The notes under the pieces were generated by a model. It saw only the letters and a program-made list of their open reading frames with translations. It did no database searches and was not told the DNA's origin. From a bacterium OL-1 (GTDB taxonomy: Bacteria; Actinomycetota; Coriobacteriia; Coriobacteriales; Atopobiaceae), in contig LM994624.1 of assembly GCA_000752675.2 (NCBI GenBank), positions 168,118-232,117 on the forward strand: a DNA stretch of 64,000 bases, in the 5' to 3' direction. Both the position numbers and the translations under genes were made by a program. Of this stretch, positions 10,916-18,228 are shown one piece after another (position 1 is the first letter of the stretch; each line of letters begins with the position of its first letter).

Positions 10916-11144
10916 GGCCAAGGGGGAGTCTGCTCTTTCGCGTGCTGCTGCAAGAGCCATTAGGTTCTATCAGCGGCGCATTTCGCCCCTGTTCCTGCCG
11001 CACTGTATCTACACGCCAACCTGCTCGGAGTACGCTCGACAGGCCATAGCCAAGTACGGTCTGGCGAAGGGTGGGTGGCTTGCCGTGAGGCGCATCCTGC
11101 GGTGCCATCCCTTCCACGCCGGTGGATACGACCCCGTTCCCTAA
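10908..11144 (+). CDS. yidD: Membrane protein insertion efficiency factor YidD
   Basis: YidD is a small membrane-associated protein that aids insertion of membrane proteins with YidC. The 78-residue protein has the conserved core [20 protein letters not shown] followed by SEYARQAI and the C-terminal [13 protein letters not shown], including the conserved cysteines. The GTG at 10908 overlaps the rnpA stop by 8 bases with GAGAGG about 10 bases upstream; a start further upstream at 10842 would add residues not typical of the family. Confidence 0.93.
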   Translation: MAEAKGESALSRAAARAIRFYQRRISPLFLPHCIYTPTCSEYARQAIAKYGLAKGGWLAVRRILRCHPFHAGGYDPVP

Positions 11145-11171
11145 CAGTCTGGGGACACACACGGAGGAACC

Positions 11172-11936
11172 ATGTGGGATTGGATTATTGACTTTCTCGC
11201 CGGCGTGCTCGCGGGCATTGAGGGATTCTGCGGGGACTGGGGCCTCGCGATCATCATCCTCACCGTTATCATCCGCGTGCTCATCATGCCGCTGATGAAC
11301 AAGCAGGTTGAGTCTTCGGCTCGCATGCAGGCCGCACAGCCCAAGATTATGGAGCTGCAGAACAAGTACGCCGATGACCCCGAGCGCCAGGCTCAGGAGA
11401 TGCAGAAGCTCTACTCTGACATCCACTTCAACCCCGTTATGGGTTGCCTGCCTGTGCTACTCCAGATGCCGGTCTTCTTTGCACTGTTCACCGTTGCTCG
11501 CGACCGTATTCCCTCGGACGCAAGCTTCTACGGCATTATCCCCTCACTTGCTGGTTCTGCAGGTGGCATGATCAGCTCCGAGGGCTGGGGTCCCGCTGCT
11601 ATCTACATCTTCTTCGTCATTCTCTTTGGCGTCCTCACGTTCCTGCAGATGGCTATTAACTCTGGCCAGGTCTCCGAGGACCAGCGCAAGCAGCAGCTTG
11701 GTATGGGCGCCATCATGGCCGTGATGATGGCCTGGTTTGGCTGGACCATCCCCGCAGGCGTTGTTCTTTACTACAATGCCTCTGCGCTGTGGGGCATTGT
11801 GCAGCAGTACTTCGTGACGCGTAAGGTCATGGAGAAGGCCAAGGCAGAGGCTGAGCAGAGCATGCAGAACCAGTCCCCCGTCACTGTTGATGTCGTGCGC
11901 AAGGAGAAGAAGCCCCGCCCGCACAAGAAGAACTAG
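11172..11936 (+). CDS. yidC: Membrane protein insertase YidC/Oxa1
   Basis: YidC inserts and folds proteins in the inner membrane, alone or with SecYEG. The 254-residue protein is the short Gram-positive form: a first membrane segment with the conserved Arg in ILTVIIRVLIMPL, a cytosolic coiled hairpin (MQAAQPKIMELQNKYADDPE), then membrane segments including CLPVLLQMPVFFALF and IPAGVVLYYNASALWGIVQQ, and a basic tail. GGAGGAACC lies before the ATG. It does not start with an obvious lipobox. Confidence 0.95.
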   Translation: MWDWIIDFLAGVLAGIEGFCGDWGLAIIILTVIIRVLIMPLMNKQVESSARMQAAQPKIMELQNKYADDPERQAQEMQKLYSDIHFNPVMGCLPVLLQMPVFFALFTVARDRIPSDASFYGIIPSLAGSAGGMISSEGWGPAAIYIFFVILFGVLTFLQMAINSGQVSEDQRKQQLGMGAIMAVMMAWFGWTIPAGVVLYYNASALWGIVQQYFVTRKVMEKAKAEAEQSMQNQSPVTVDVVRKEKKPRPHKKN

Positions 11937-12037
11937 CTATAGCCTGGATTATTCGGTAAACGTTAAGATTATGCTTTAAATATGCATAACAGATAGTACT
12001 TTTTGTACTTTATACCTACCTGCTTAGGAGGTTTGTG

Positions 12038-12640
12038 ATGGAGGAAGGAATCCTCGACGAGGTTGTCGAGTCTGAGGAGGTTATATCGGCTGATGCCGAT
12101 GTACAGGACTCCTCTACTGATGAGTTTGCGCAGATTCGTGAGCACTATGAGGCTGGCGTTGCTCTGACTGATGACGAGACCGACCGCATTGCCGATGTTG
12201 CCGTTGAATACCTGCGCGGCATTCTCAATCTCTTTGGTGAGACACACTCCTCCATTGATGAGTACGATGGCGATGAGGGCGAGCTCATTCTTGATGTGAG
12301 CGGTGGAGACCTTGCCGTCCTCATTGGCCGTCACGGTCGCACGCTGGAAGCCTTGCAAACGGTTATCAGCACGCTCGTGAGCAGCCGTCTCAAGTTCTAC
12401 TATCCCATTGTTGTTGACATCGAGAGCTACCGTAGTCGTGCAAAGAAGAAGATTGAGCAGATGGCTCTCAACGCTGCTTCTCGTGCCAAGAGCCATGGTT
12501 CCAGCGTTAAGCTTGCTCCCATGAATGCGTACGACCGTCGTTTGGTTCACCTTGCTTTGCGAGATGATCCTGAGGTCACCACACACTCTGAGGGTGATGA
12601 TCCTGACCGGTACGTCGTGGTTACGCCGGTTAAGCTGTAG
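12038..12640 (+). CDS. khpB: RNA-binding protein KhpB/Jag (KH + R3H)
   Basis: KhpB binds RNA, and in Gram-positives it partners KhpA and affects cell elongation. The 200-residue protein has an acidic N-terminus, a KH domain with VLIGRHGRTLEALQTV, and an R3H domain ending NAYDRRLVHLALRDDPEVTT...SEGDDPDRYVVV. The usual Jag_N domain is not seen; only an acidic stretch of about 60 residues precedes the KH region. The ATG at 12038 is preferred over the GTG three bases earlier because TAGGAGG ends 6 bases before the ATG. The position after yidC is the normal one. Confidence 0.92.
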   Translation: MEEGILDEVVESEEVISADADVQDSSTDEFAQIREHYEAGVALTDDETDRIADVAVEYLRGILNLFGETHSSIDEYDGDEGELILDVSGGDLAVLIGRHGRTLEALQTVISTLVSSRLKFYYPIVVDIESYRSRAKKKIEQMALNAASRAKSHGSSVKLAPMNAYDRRLVHLALRDDPEVTTHSEGDDPDRYVVVTPVKL

Positions 12641-12676
12641 TCCATCTCTCATTGGTTCTACATGCGCTACAGTTTG

Positions 12677-12705
12677 GGAGGGTGAGATACTCACCCTCCT
12701 TTTTT
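12677..12705 (+). terminator. Intrinsic terminator after khpB
   Basis: A perfect 10-bp stem GGAGGGTGAG/CTCACCCTCC with an ATA loop, followed by six T, 37 bases after the khpB stop. It closes the rpmH-khpB transcription unit and separates it from rsmG. Confidence 0.95.
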
Positions 12706-12787
12706 CTTGCCAAAATCTTTTGATTCGAGAGTTTTTGGCAGTATGTAACACTCTATGGAATCGTATGTCTTGCTATAAGGAGTGAAG

Positions 12788-13543
12788 ATGAACCAAAACT
12801 CCCATGAGGTTCTTACGGAAGAGCTGCTTGAGCTTCTCGCCTCCGATGCTGACCTTTCGTTGATTACTGTGACCCCGGAAATGGCAGAGCTACTAATTCA
12901 ACATTTAGAGCTCGTAGTTGAGAAGAACAAAAGGATAAATCTCACAAGGATCACCAACGAACATGAGGCTATCGTCCTCCATATTATCGACTCTCTGTTG
13001 TTTATTGCTCATAAGCCCACAGTATTGGGACCAGACGAGAAGCTATTAGATGTTGGTACTGGAGCTGGCTATCCAGGGCTGCCTCTCACAATTGTGAGTG
13101 GTTGCCAGAGTACGCTCATTGATTCTGTCGGTAAGAAGGTCAATGCTGTGGAAGAGTTTACTGATGCGATGGGGCTCGTTAATCGTGTTTCGTCTCTGCA
13201 TGCTCGAGCGGAGGAAGTTCCCGAACTTTGTCACTCCCGATTTGATGTTGTTGTTGCTCGAGCTGTTGCCCAAACGAATGTTCTCATTGAATATGCTTCG
13301 CCTTGCTTGCGAAGGAACGGCACCCTTCTTGTTGGCAAGGGAAACCCTAGCGATGAAGAGATTCAAGCTGCTTCTCGTGCCGCTAGGATTTGTGGGCTTG
13401 AGGCATCAGGGCGGTTTGAATATGAACTTCCTCATGACCTTGGACATAGAACTATTCTTGCATATACAAAGACTGGCAATCCTCGTATCAAGCTTCCTCG
13501 CCAGAATGGCATGGCAAAGAAGAATCCCCTTGGACTTCAGTAA
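12788..13543 (+). CDS. rsmG: 16S rRNA (guanine-N7) methyltransferase RsmG
   Basis: RsmG (GidB) methylates a guanine in the 530 loop of 16S rRNA using S-adenosylmethionine. The 251-residue protein has the SAM motif LLDVGTGAGYPGLPL, the NLTRI motif near residue 50 and VVVARAVAQTNVLIEY. The ATG at 12788 follows AAGGAG at good spacing. Codon use is visibly richer in A/T at third positions than in most of the window, a trait shared with parA. It precedes the parS cluster and parAB, the usual order near origins. Confidence 0.95.
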   Translation: MNQNSHEVLTEELLELLASDADLSLITVTPEMAELLIQHLELVVEKNKRINLTRITNEHEAIVLHIIDSLLFIAHKPTVLGPDEKLLDVGTGAGYPGLPLTIVSGCQSTLIDSVGKKVNAVEEFTDAMGLVNRVSSLHARAEEVPELCHSRFDVVVARAVAQTNVLIEYASPCLRRNGTLLVGKGNPSDEEIQAASRAARICGLEASGRFEYELPHDLGHRTILAYTKTGNPRIKLPRQNGMAKKNPLGLQ

Positions 13544-13593
13544 GACCCACGTAGGTAATTATTTGTTTCTCAGCTTCGTCGACGTAGCTGATA

Positions 13594-13625
13594 TGGCTCT
13601 CATCGAATTGCTTCGATGAGAGCCA
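13594..13625 (+). terminator. Terminator-like hairpin after rsmG
   Basis: A perfect 14-bp inverted repeat TGGCTCTCATCGAA/TTCGATGAGAGCCA with a TTGC loop, about 50 bases after the rsmG stop. The following tract (CTATTCT) is only weakly T-rich, so termination is probable rather than certain. Confidence 0.65.
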
Positions 13626-13652
13626 CTATTCTATGACACGACAGATCATCGC

Positions 13653-13668
13653 CGTTTCACGTGAAACC
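13653..13668. other. parS site 1
   Basis: Core GTTTCACGTGAAAC is intact; the outer bases are C and C instead of T and A relative to the consensus TGTTTCACGTGAAACA. It is a ParB-binding centromere site, the first of five in 346 bases before parA. Confidence 0.92.
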
Positions 13669-13746
13669 GCTTTCTTGCAGGTCTAATTACTAATTGAATG
13701 TTCTACTTGTCTGATTGAATCAACGTCGGCAATAACAGATTGTGAT

Positions 13747-13762
13747 TGGTTCACGTGAAACA
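13747..13762. other. parS site 2
   Basis: TGGTTCACGTGAAACA, one mismatch (third base) from the parS consensus. Confidence 0.88.
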
Positions 13763-13851
13763 GCTTGATGCTAGTGATATTTGTCATATATCTCAAGCAT
13801 TGAACGTTCGTAATCTGTGTATGGGCTCAAATGAAAACTATTAGCCTGTAG

Positions 13852-13867
13852 TGTTTCACGTGAAACG
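13852..13867. other. parS site 3
   Basis: TGTTTCACGTGAAACG, one mismatch (last base) from the parS consensus. Confidence 0.95.
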
Positions 13868-13912
13868 GCTGGAAACCATAAAAACGATGATATCTTCTGA
13901 ATCGTCATTCGC

Positions 13913-13928
13913 TGTTTCATGTGAAACA
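13913..13928. other. parS site 4
   Basis: TGTTTCATGTGAAACA, one mismatch (C to T in the central CACGTG) from the parS consensus; the central change makes this the most likely weak site. Confidence 0.85.
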
Positions 13929-13982
13929 GCGAATTCGAATAAGCACAATATAAAACATAGGTGATTCGATAAAGATTCTCGC

Positions 13983-13998
13983 AGTTTCACGTGAAACA
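13983..13998. other. parS site 5
   Basis: AGTTTCACGTGAAACA, one mismatch (first base) from the parS consensus; it lies about 80 bases before the chosen parA start and may overlap its promoter region. Confidence 0.93.
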
Positions 13999-14078
13999 AT
14001 ACCCTATGATTGTCACACACCACATTGGTGAGCAAACACAGTTTAGACGTAAACATACTCGGCAATTGGGGGTCATTC

Positions 14079-14879
14079 GTGGGCTTTCAAGACGTAAAAC
14101 GCGGATTTACCAATAGAGACCCGAAAATTTTAGCGATTATCAACCAAAAGGGCGGTGTTGGAAAATCAACGACGGCGATAAACCTTTCTGCAGCGCTTGG
14201 AGAGGCTAAGAAGAAGGTACTTGTCATCGATTTGGACCCTCAGGGGAACACAACAAGTGGATATGGCATCGAGAAGGAGGATCTTGAGCACGATATGTAT
14301 GATGTCTTGCTCCAAGATTTCCCAATCGAGGATGTAATTGTCGATACAGTTGAGGACAGGGTGTTTGTAGCACCTGCGACAATTCAACTTGCTGGTGCAG
14401 AAATAGAGCTCGTATCAGCAATGGCTCGTGAAAGCATTCTCAAAAACGTTGTCGAAAAGATAAAAGAGAACTTTGACTACGTCTTTATCGACTGCCCACC
14501 ATCGCTAGGATTGCTTACAATCAATGCACTTGTTGCATCGGATCAATTGCTGATCCCTATCCAGTGCGAGTATTACGCCCTAGAGGGAGTCACAAAGCTC
14601 ATTGAATCAATGAAAATGGTTAAGAGTCGTCTTAATCCTTCTCTCTCGATATTTGGTGTCATCATGACAATGTATGACACACGCACAACGCTCTCTCACC
14701 AGGTGGTAGAAGAGTGCGAGAACTATTTCGGGCAACAGATCTTTAAGACCTACATACCTCGCAATGTCAAAATCGCTGAAGCGCCAAGCCATGGTCTGCC
14801 GGTAACAATGTATGCGCGAGTGAGCAAGGGCGCGTCTGCCTATACAAAACTTGCTAAGGAAGTGATTCGTCGTGGCTAA
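14079..14879 (+). CDS. parA: Chromosome partitioning ATPase ParA/Soj
   Basis: ParA is a deviant Walker ATPase that moves ParB-parS complexes and also influences DnaA. The 266-residue protein has the deviant Walker A INQKGGVGKSTTAINL, VLVIDLDPQGNTT and FIDCPPSLGLLT. The GTG at 14079 is chosen because GGGGGT lies 6 bases upstream and it gives a family-length N-terminus; a TTG at 14010 would add 23 residues of poor character. It overlaps parB by 8 bases. Codon use is A/T-richer than the window average. Confidence 0.94.
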   Translation: MGFQDVKRGFTNRDPKILAIINQKGGVGKSTTAINLSAALGEAKKKVLVIDLDPQGNTTSGYGIEKEDLEHDMYDVLLQDFPIEDVIVDTVEDRVFVAPATIQLAGAEIELVSAMARESILKNVVEKIKENFDYVFIDCPPSLGLLTINALVASDQLLIPIQCEYYALEGVTKLIESMKMVKSRLNPSLSIFGVIMTMYDTRTTLSHQVVEECENYFGQQIFKTYIPRNVKIAEAPSHGLPVTMYARVSKGASAYTKLAKEVIRRG

Positions 14880-15726
14880 GAAATCAGGGCTGGGCAAGGG
14901 ACTAGAATCACTGATGGGCGAAGCAAATGCAGAAGTAGGCGCTCCAGCTGCAGATTCAACGTTGCCAATTAGCAAGATCAAGCCAAACAAAGGGCAGCCA
15001 CGAAAGAACTTCAATCCTGATGAGCTTGCTGAGCTTGCCGATTCCATCAAGCAGAATGGCATACTTCAGCCCATTATCGTGCGGAAAATAGGAACTACCT
15101 ACGAGATAGTTGCAGGCGAGCGTCGCTACCAGGCAGCAAAACTTGCAGGTCTAGATGAGGTGCCCGTCGTCATCAGAGACATTAGTGATGAGGACGTATT
15201 CAAACTCGCACTTATCGAGAACCTCCAACGTTCAGACCTCAACCCTATTGAGGAGGCACAGGGATACAAACAGCTGCTTGACAGTAATGGGCTCACCCAG
15301 GAAGAGGTAGCCCGTCTCGTCTCAAAGTCGAGGTCTGCGATAACTAATACACTTCGACTGCTTGACCTTCCTGACGAAGTCCAACAGCTTATGAGTGAGG
15401 GCAAGCTGACCGCTGGGCACGCGCGAGCAATCCTCGCTGTCCCCTCTGAGGAGGGACGGATTCGTCTTGCAGAGAAAGTCGTTGCTCAGGGTTTGTCGGT
15501 ACGACAGACAGAAACCCTTGCTCCATTGTTTTCTGACAACAGTCAGGCTGAGCCAGTTCATCGCCAGCCTGTACCCCAGTCCTTCAAGCGTGCGGCAAGA
15601 CAGATGAGGCTAGCACTGGATACCAACGTGAAGGTTAAGACCGTCCGAGGAAGGAACAAGGTGGAGATTGAGTTTGAGGACGAGGAAGCACTCGCCCACC
15701 TTGTTGACCTTCTCACGAGGGACTAG
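14872..15726 (+). CDS. parB: Chromosome partitioning protein ParB/Spo0J
   Basis: ParB is a CTP-dependent clamp that loads at parS and slides on DNA. The 284-residue protein shows the N-terminal KSGLGKGLESLMG (ParA-stimulating region), the CTP-binding motifs GERRYQAAKLAG and IENLQRSDLNPIEEAQGY, the helix-turn-helix LTQEEVARLVSKSRSAITN, and a C-terminal dimerisation domain. The GTG start overlaps the end of parA. Its likely targets, five parS sites, lie upstream of parA. Confidence 0.97.
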   Translation: MAKKSGLGKGLESLMGEANAEVGAPAADSTLPISKIKPNKGQPRKNFNPDELAELADSIKQNGILQPIIVRKIGTTYEIVAGERRYQAAKLAGLDEVPVVIRDISDEDVFKLALIENLQRSDLNPIEEAQGYKQLLDSNGLTQEEVARLVSKSRSAITNTLRLLDLPDEVQQLMSEGKLTAGHARAILAVPSEEGRIRLAEKVVAQGLSVRQTETLAPLFSDNSQAEPVHRQPVPQSFKRAARQMRLALDTNVKVKTVRGRNKVEIEFEDEEALAHLVDLLTRD

Positions 15727-15734
15727 GAGTAGGA

Positions 15735-15980
15735 ATGAAGAAGCTACTTCGCAGTGCGGTTGTCATCGCGACTGCTGCTGGTGTTGGCTATGTGGTCTAC
15801 AAAGAGGTACTCTCCGACGAGGCCAAGCAGAATATTAAGAAGATGGTGGAAACGGTTAAGACCTCCTACGAGCGCATAAACGAGGTTATTAACTCGGTGA
15901 GAGGTGACGTTATGCCAGACGATGGACCTCTACCTAACGTTCAGACAACCATGCAGCAATGGAAAGACCTTGGATACTAG
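15735..15980 (+). CDS. Small membrane-anchored protein downstream of parB
   Basis: An 81-residue protein with one N-terminal membrane segment (LLRSAVVIATAAGVGYVVYK, residues 4-23) followed by a charged helical region (VETVKTSYERINEVINSV) and a short Asp/Pro-containing tail. Not recognised as a named family; it superficially resembles YtxH-like small anchored proteins. It starts 8 bases after the parB stop with TAGGAG upstream, so it is very likely in the parAB operon. Confidence 0.75.
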   Translation: MKKLLRSAVVIATAAGVGYVVYKEVLSDEAKQNIKKMVETVKTSYERINEVINSVRGDVMPDDGPLPNVQTTMQQWKDLGY

Positions 15981-16031
15981 GGAATCTGCGGAAGCGGTAA
16001 GAAGATAAAATTAAGAACATATGTTCTAATA

Positions 16032-16068
16032 AAGGGGAGGCGATCACCATGAGTGACCACCTCCCCTT
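16032..16068. terminator. Bidirectional terminator between the parAB operon and rlmN
   Basis: A long hairpin, AAGGGGAGGCGATCAC paired with GTGACCACCTCCCCTT with two mismatches and a CATGA loop, between two convergent genes. The leftward product ends in CCTTTATTAG, so both directions could be served. Confidence 0.75.
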
Positions 16069-16088
16069 CAAGTAAAGCTCTAAACAGC

Positions 16089-17147
16089 TTACAGCTCCTG
16101 CATACGCTGCCTAAGCTGACCGCACGCGGCGTCGATGTCAGCGCCGCGGGAGTTCCTGATGGTAGCCTCCACACCAACGGAAGCCAGACGAGCAACAAAC
16201 TCCTCGGCTCGCTCGGGGCTAGCGGGTTTGAGCTTTGAGCCGGGAACCTCATTGAGCTGAATGATGTTCACGTGCGCCAGGGTGCCACGACAGAAGTCGC
16301 ATAGGGCTCCTAGCTCGTCCTCGTTGTCGTTGACGCCCTGGATAAGCGCGTACTCATAGGTGGGACGGCGCCCAGTCTTGTCAACATACTCGCCCATCAC
16401 GTCATAGAGGTGGATGAGGGAGTACTTCTTGACACCAGGCATGAGGATGTTGCGCGTGCTCTGGTTGGCGGAGTGAAGCGAGACGGCAAGCGTGAACTGC
16501 TCGGGCTCATTAGCAAAACGCTTAATCATGGGGATAACGCCGCAGGTGGACACCGTAAGGTGACGCGCGCCAATGCCTGCTCCCTCAGGGGAGTTGAGGC
16601 GTCGCAGCGCGGCAAGCGTAGCGTCATAGTTCATCATGGGCTCGCCCTGCCCCATCATCACCACGCTGGTAACACGCGTGTTGAAGTCATCGCGCACATG
16701 CATGACCTGCTCGTAAATCTCGCCAGCCGTCAGCGAGCGGGTAAGGCCCGAGGCGCCGGTTGCGCAGAACGCGCAGCCCATGGCGCAGCCTGCCTGAGTG
16801 GACACGCACACGGCAAGGCGGTTCTTCGAGGGCATGCCAACGCACTCAACGGCAACACCATCAGGAAAGCGAAGCAGGTACTTGCGGCTACCGTCTTGCG
16901 AGACCTGTCGTGCTACTTCCTCGACGCCTCCGAGCGTGACGTAGTCCGCAAGCTCGGCTCGCAGCGCCTTCGACAGGTTGGTCATCTGGTCGAGTGAGGT
17001 GGCGTTCTTGACCCACACCCAGTCCTCGATCTGCTTTGCACGGAACTTGGGCTGGCCCAGCTCTGCGAGAAGGGTCTCAAGCTGGCCGCGCGTACAGTTC
17101 CTTAGGTCGAGCTTCTCGTTGTTTCGGTTGACGTCTTCCGTCTGCAT
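16089..17147 (-). CDS. rlmN: Dual-specificity RNA methyltransferase RlmN
   Basis: A radical-SAM enzyme that methylates C2 of A2503 in 23S rRNA and A37 of some tRNAs. The 352-residue protein carries the radical-SAM cysteines in CAMGCAFCATG, the SAM-binding MMGQGEPMMNYD, and the second catalytic cysteine region near AACGQLRQRM at the C-terminus. The ATG at 17147 has AAGGGG upstream; the open frame runs 36 codons further but without a better site. It is divergent from ddl. Confidence 0.96.
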   Translation of the reverse strand: MQTEDVNRNNEKLDLRNCTRGQLETLLAELGQPKFRAKQIEDWVWVKNATSLDQMTNLSKALRAELADYVTLGGVEEVARQVSQDGSRKYLLRFPDGVAVECVGMPSKNRLAVCVSTQAGCAMGCAFCATGASGLTRSLTAGEIYEQVMHVRDDFNTRVTSVVMMGQGEPMMNYDATLAALRRLNSPEGAGIGARHLTVSTCGVIPMIKRFANEPEQFTLAVSLHSANQSTRNILMPGVKKYSLIHLYDVMGEYVDKTGRRPTYEYALIQGVNDNEDELGALCDFCRGTLAHVNIIQLNEVPGSKLKPASPERAEEFVARLASVGVEATIRNSRGADIDAACGQLRQRMQEL

Positions 17148-17255
17148 TTCTGGCCCCTTGCCCTTGTCGTATGGTGTGGTGGAGTATCCTCTTTGGGTTA
17201 CTGTCTCCGTGTGAGTTGAGTCTACCGCACGGCGGAGAGATGCGAGGGAGAGCAC

Positions 17256-18227
17256 ATGACAAGTCAGGACGTGTTGGGCCTCAAGGTTGTCGTTATCGCC
17301 GGCGGCTGGTCTGACGAGAAGGAAATTTCCCTGGACTCTGGGCGCGCGTGCCAGAAGGCGCTCACCGAGGTGGGTTTCAAGGGCGTTGACCTGCTTGATG
17401 CCGCAGATGGCGAGTTTGTGTCAAAGCTCGTTGCCGGCGGTTACGACGTGGCCTTTGTCGCCATGCACGGACGCTACGGTGAGGACGGTTGCATCCAGGG
17501 CCTCCTCGAGATTCTGCACATGCCCTACACCTTCTCGGGTGTGCTTGGGAGCGCCGTGAGCACCGAGAAGGAGGTCGCCAAGACCCTCTATCGCCAGGCG
17601 GGCATCCCCACGCCGCGCGGAACTGACGTTGCAGCCGGCACAAAGCTCACAGATGACGACATCGACCGCGTCGTGGACGAGCTTGGGCTGCCGCTCTTTG
17701 TGAAGCCTGCGGCAAACGGCTCGAGCTACGGCGTCACGCGTGTGACCAGTGCTTCTCAGCTTCGTGAGGCCGTCGAGCGGGCATCGGCCGGCGGAGACCG
17801 CGTTCTCATCGAGGAGTGCGTCACCGGCACCGAGATCACCGTTCCCGTGATTGGCAATGATGACCCCAAGGCTCTGCCCATTGTCGAGATCGTGACCGGT
17901 GCGGAGTTCTATAACCTCAAGGTAAAGTACGAGCCTTCGTCCATGCACCACGTGATTCCTGCTCGCCTGGAGGCTGGCGTCTACGCCCGCGCCCAGGAAC
18001 TGGCCGTTCGCGCCCACCGCGCCCTTGGCTGCCTGGGTGCCTCGCGTAGCGACTTCATTGTGCGCGAGGACGGCACTCCGGTGATTCTCGAGACCAACAC
18101 CATTCCTGGCATGACCGAGAATAGCCTCCTGCCCGATTCCGCCCGCCACGGCGGCATTGAGTTCCCCGAGCTCTGCAAGAAGTTTGTGGAGTATGCGCTT
18201 GAAGCTCACGGGAAGTCGGAGGAATAG
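17256..18227 (+). CDS. ddl: D-alanine--D-alanine ligase
   Basis: An ATP-grasp enzyme that makes the D-Ala-D-Ala dipeptide for peptidoglycan. The 323-residue protein has the N-terminal GGWSDEKEISLDSG, HGRYGEDG, the ATP-binding VKPAANGSSYGVTRV, and the metal-site ETNTIPGMTENSLLP. KVKYEPSSMHHVIPA is compatible with D-Ala-D-Ala rather than D-Ala-D-Lac specificity, but this is inferred. A GGGAGAG-type ribosome site precedes the ATG. The next gene begins one base after its stop. Confidence 0.95.
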   Translation: MTSQDVLGLKVVVIAGGWSDEKEISLDSGRACQKALTEVGFKGVDLLDAADGEFVSKLVAGGYDVAFVAMHGRYGEDGCIQGLLEILHMPYTFSGVLGSAVSTEKEVAKTLYRQAGIPTPRGTDVAAGTKLTDDDIDRVVDELGLPLFVKPAANGSSYGVTRVTSASQLREAVERASAGGDRVLIEECVTGTEITVPVIGNDDPKALPIVEIVTGAEFYNLKVKYEPSSMHHVIPARLEAGVYARAQELAVRAHRALGCLGASRSDFIVREDGTPVILETNTIPGMTENSLLPDSARHGGIEFPELCKKFVEYALEAHGKSEE

Positions 18228-18228
18228 C

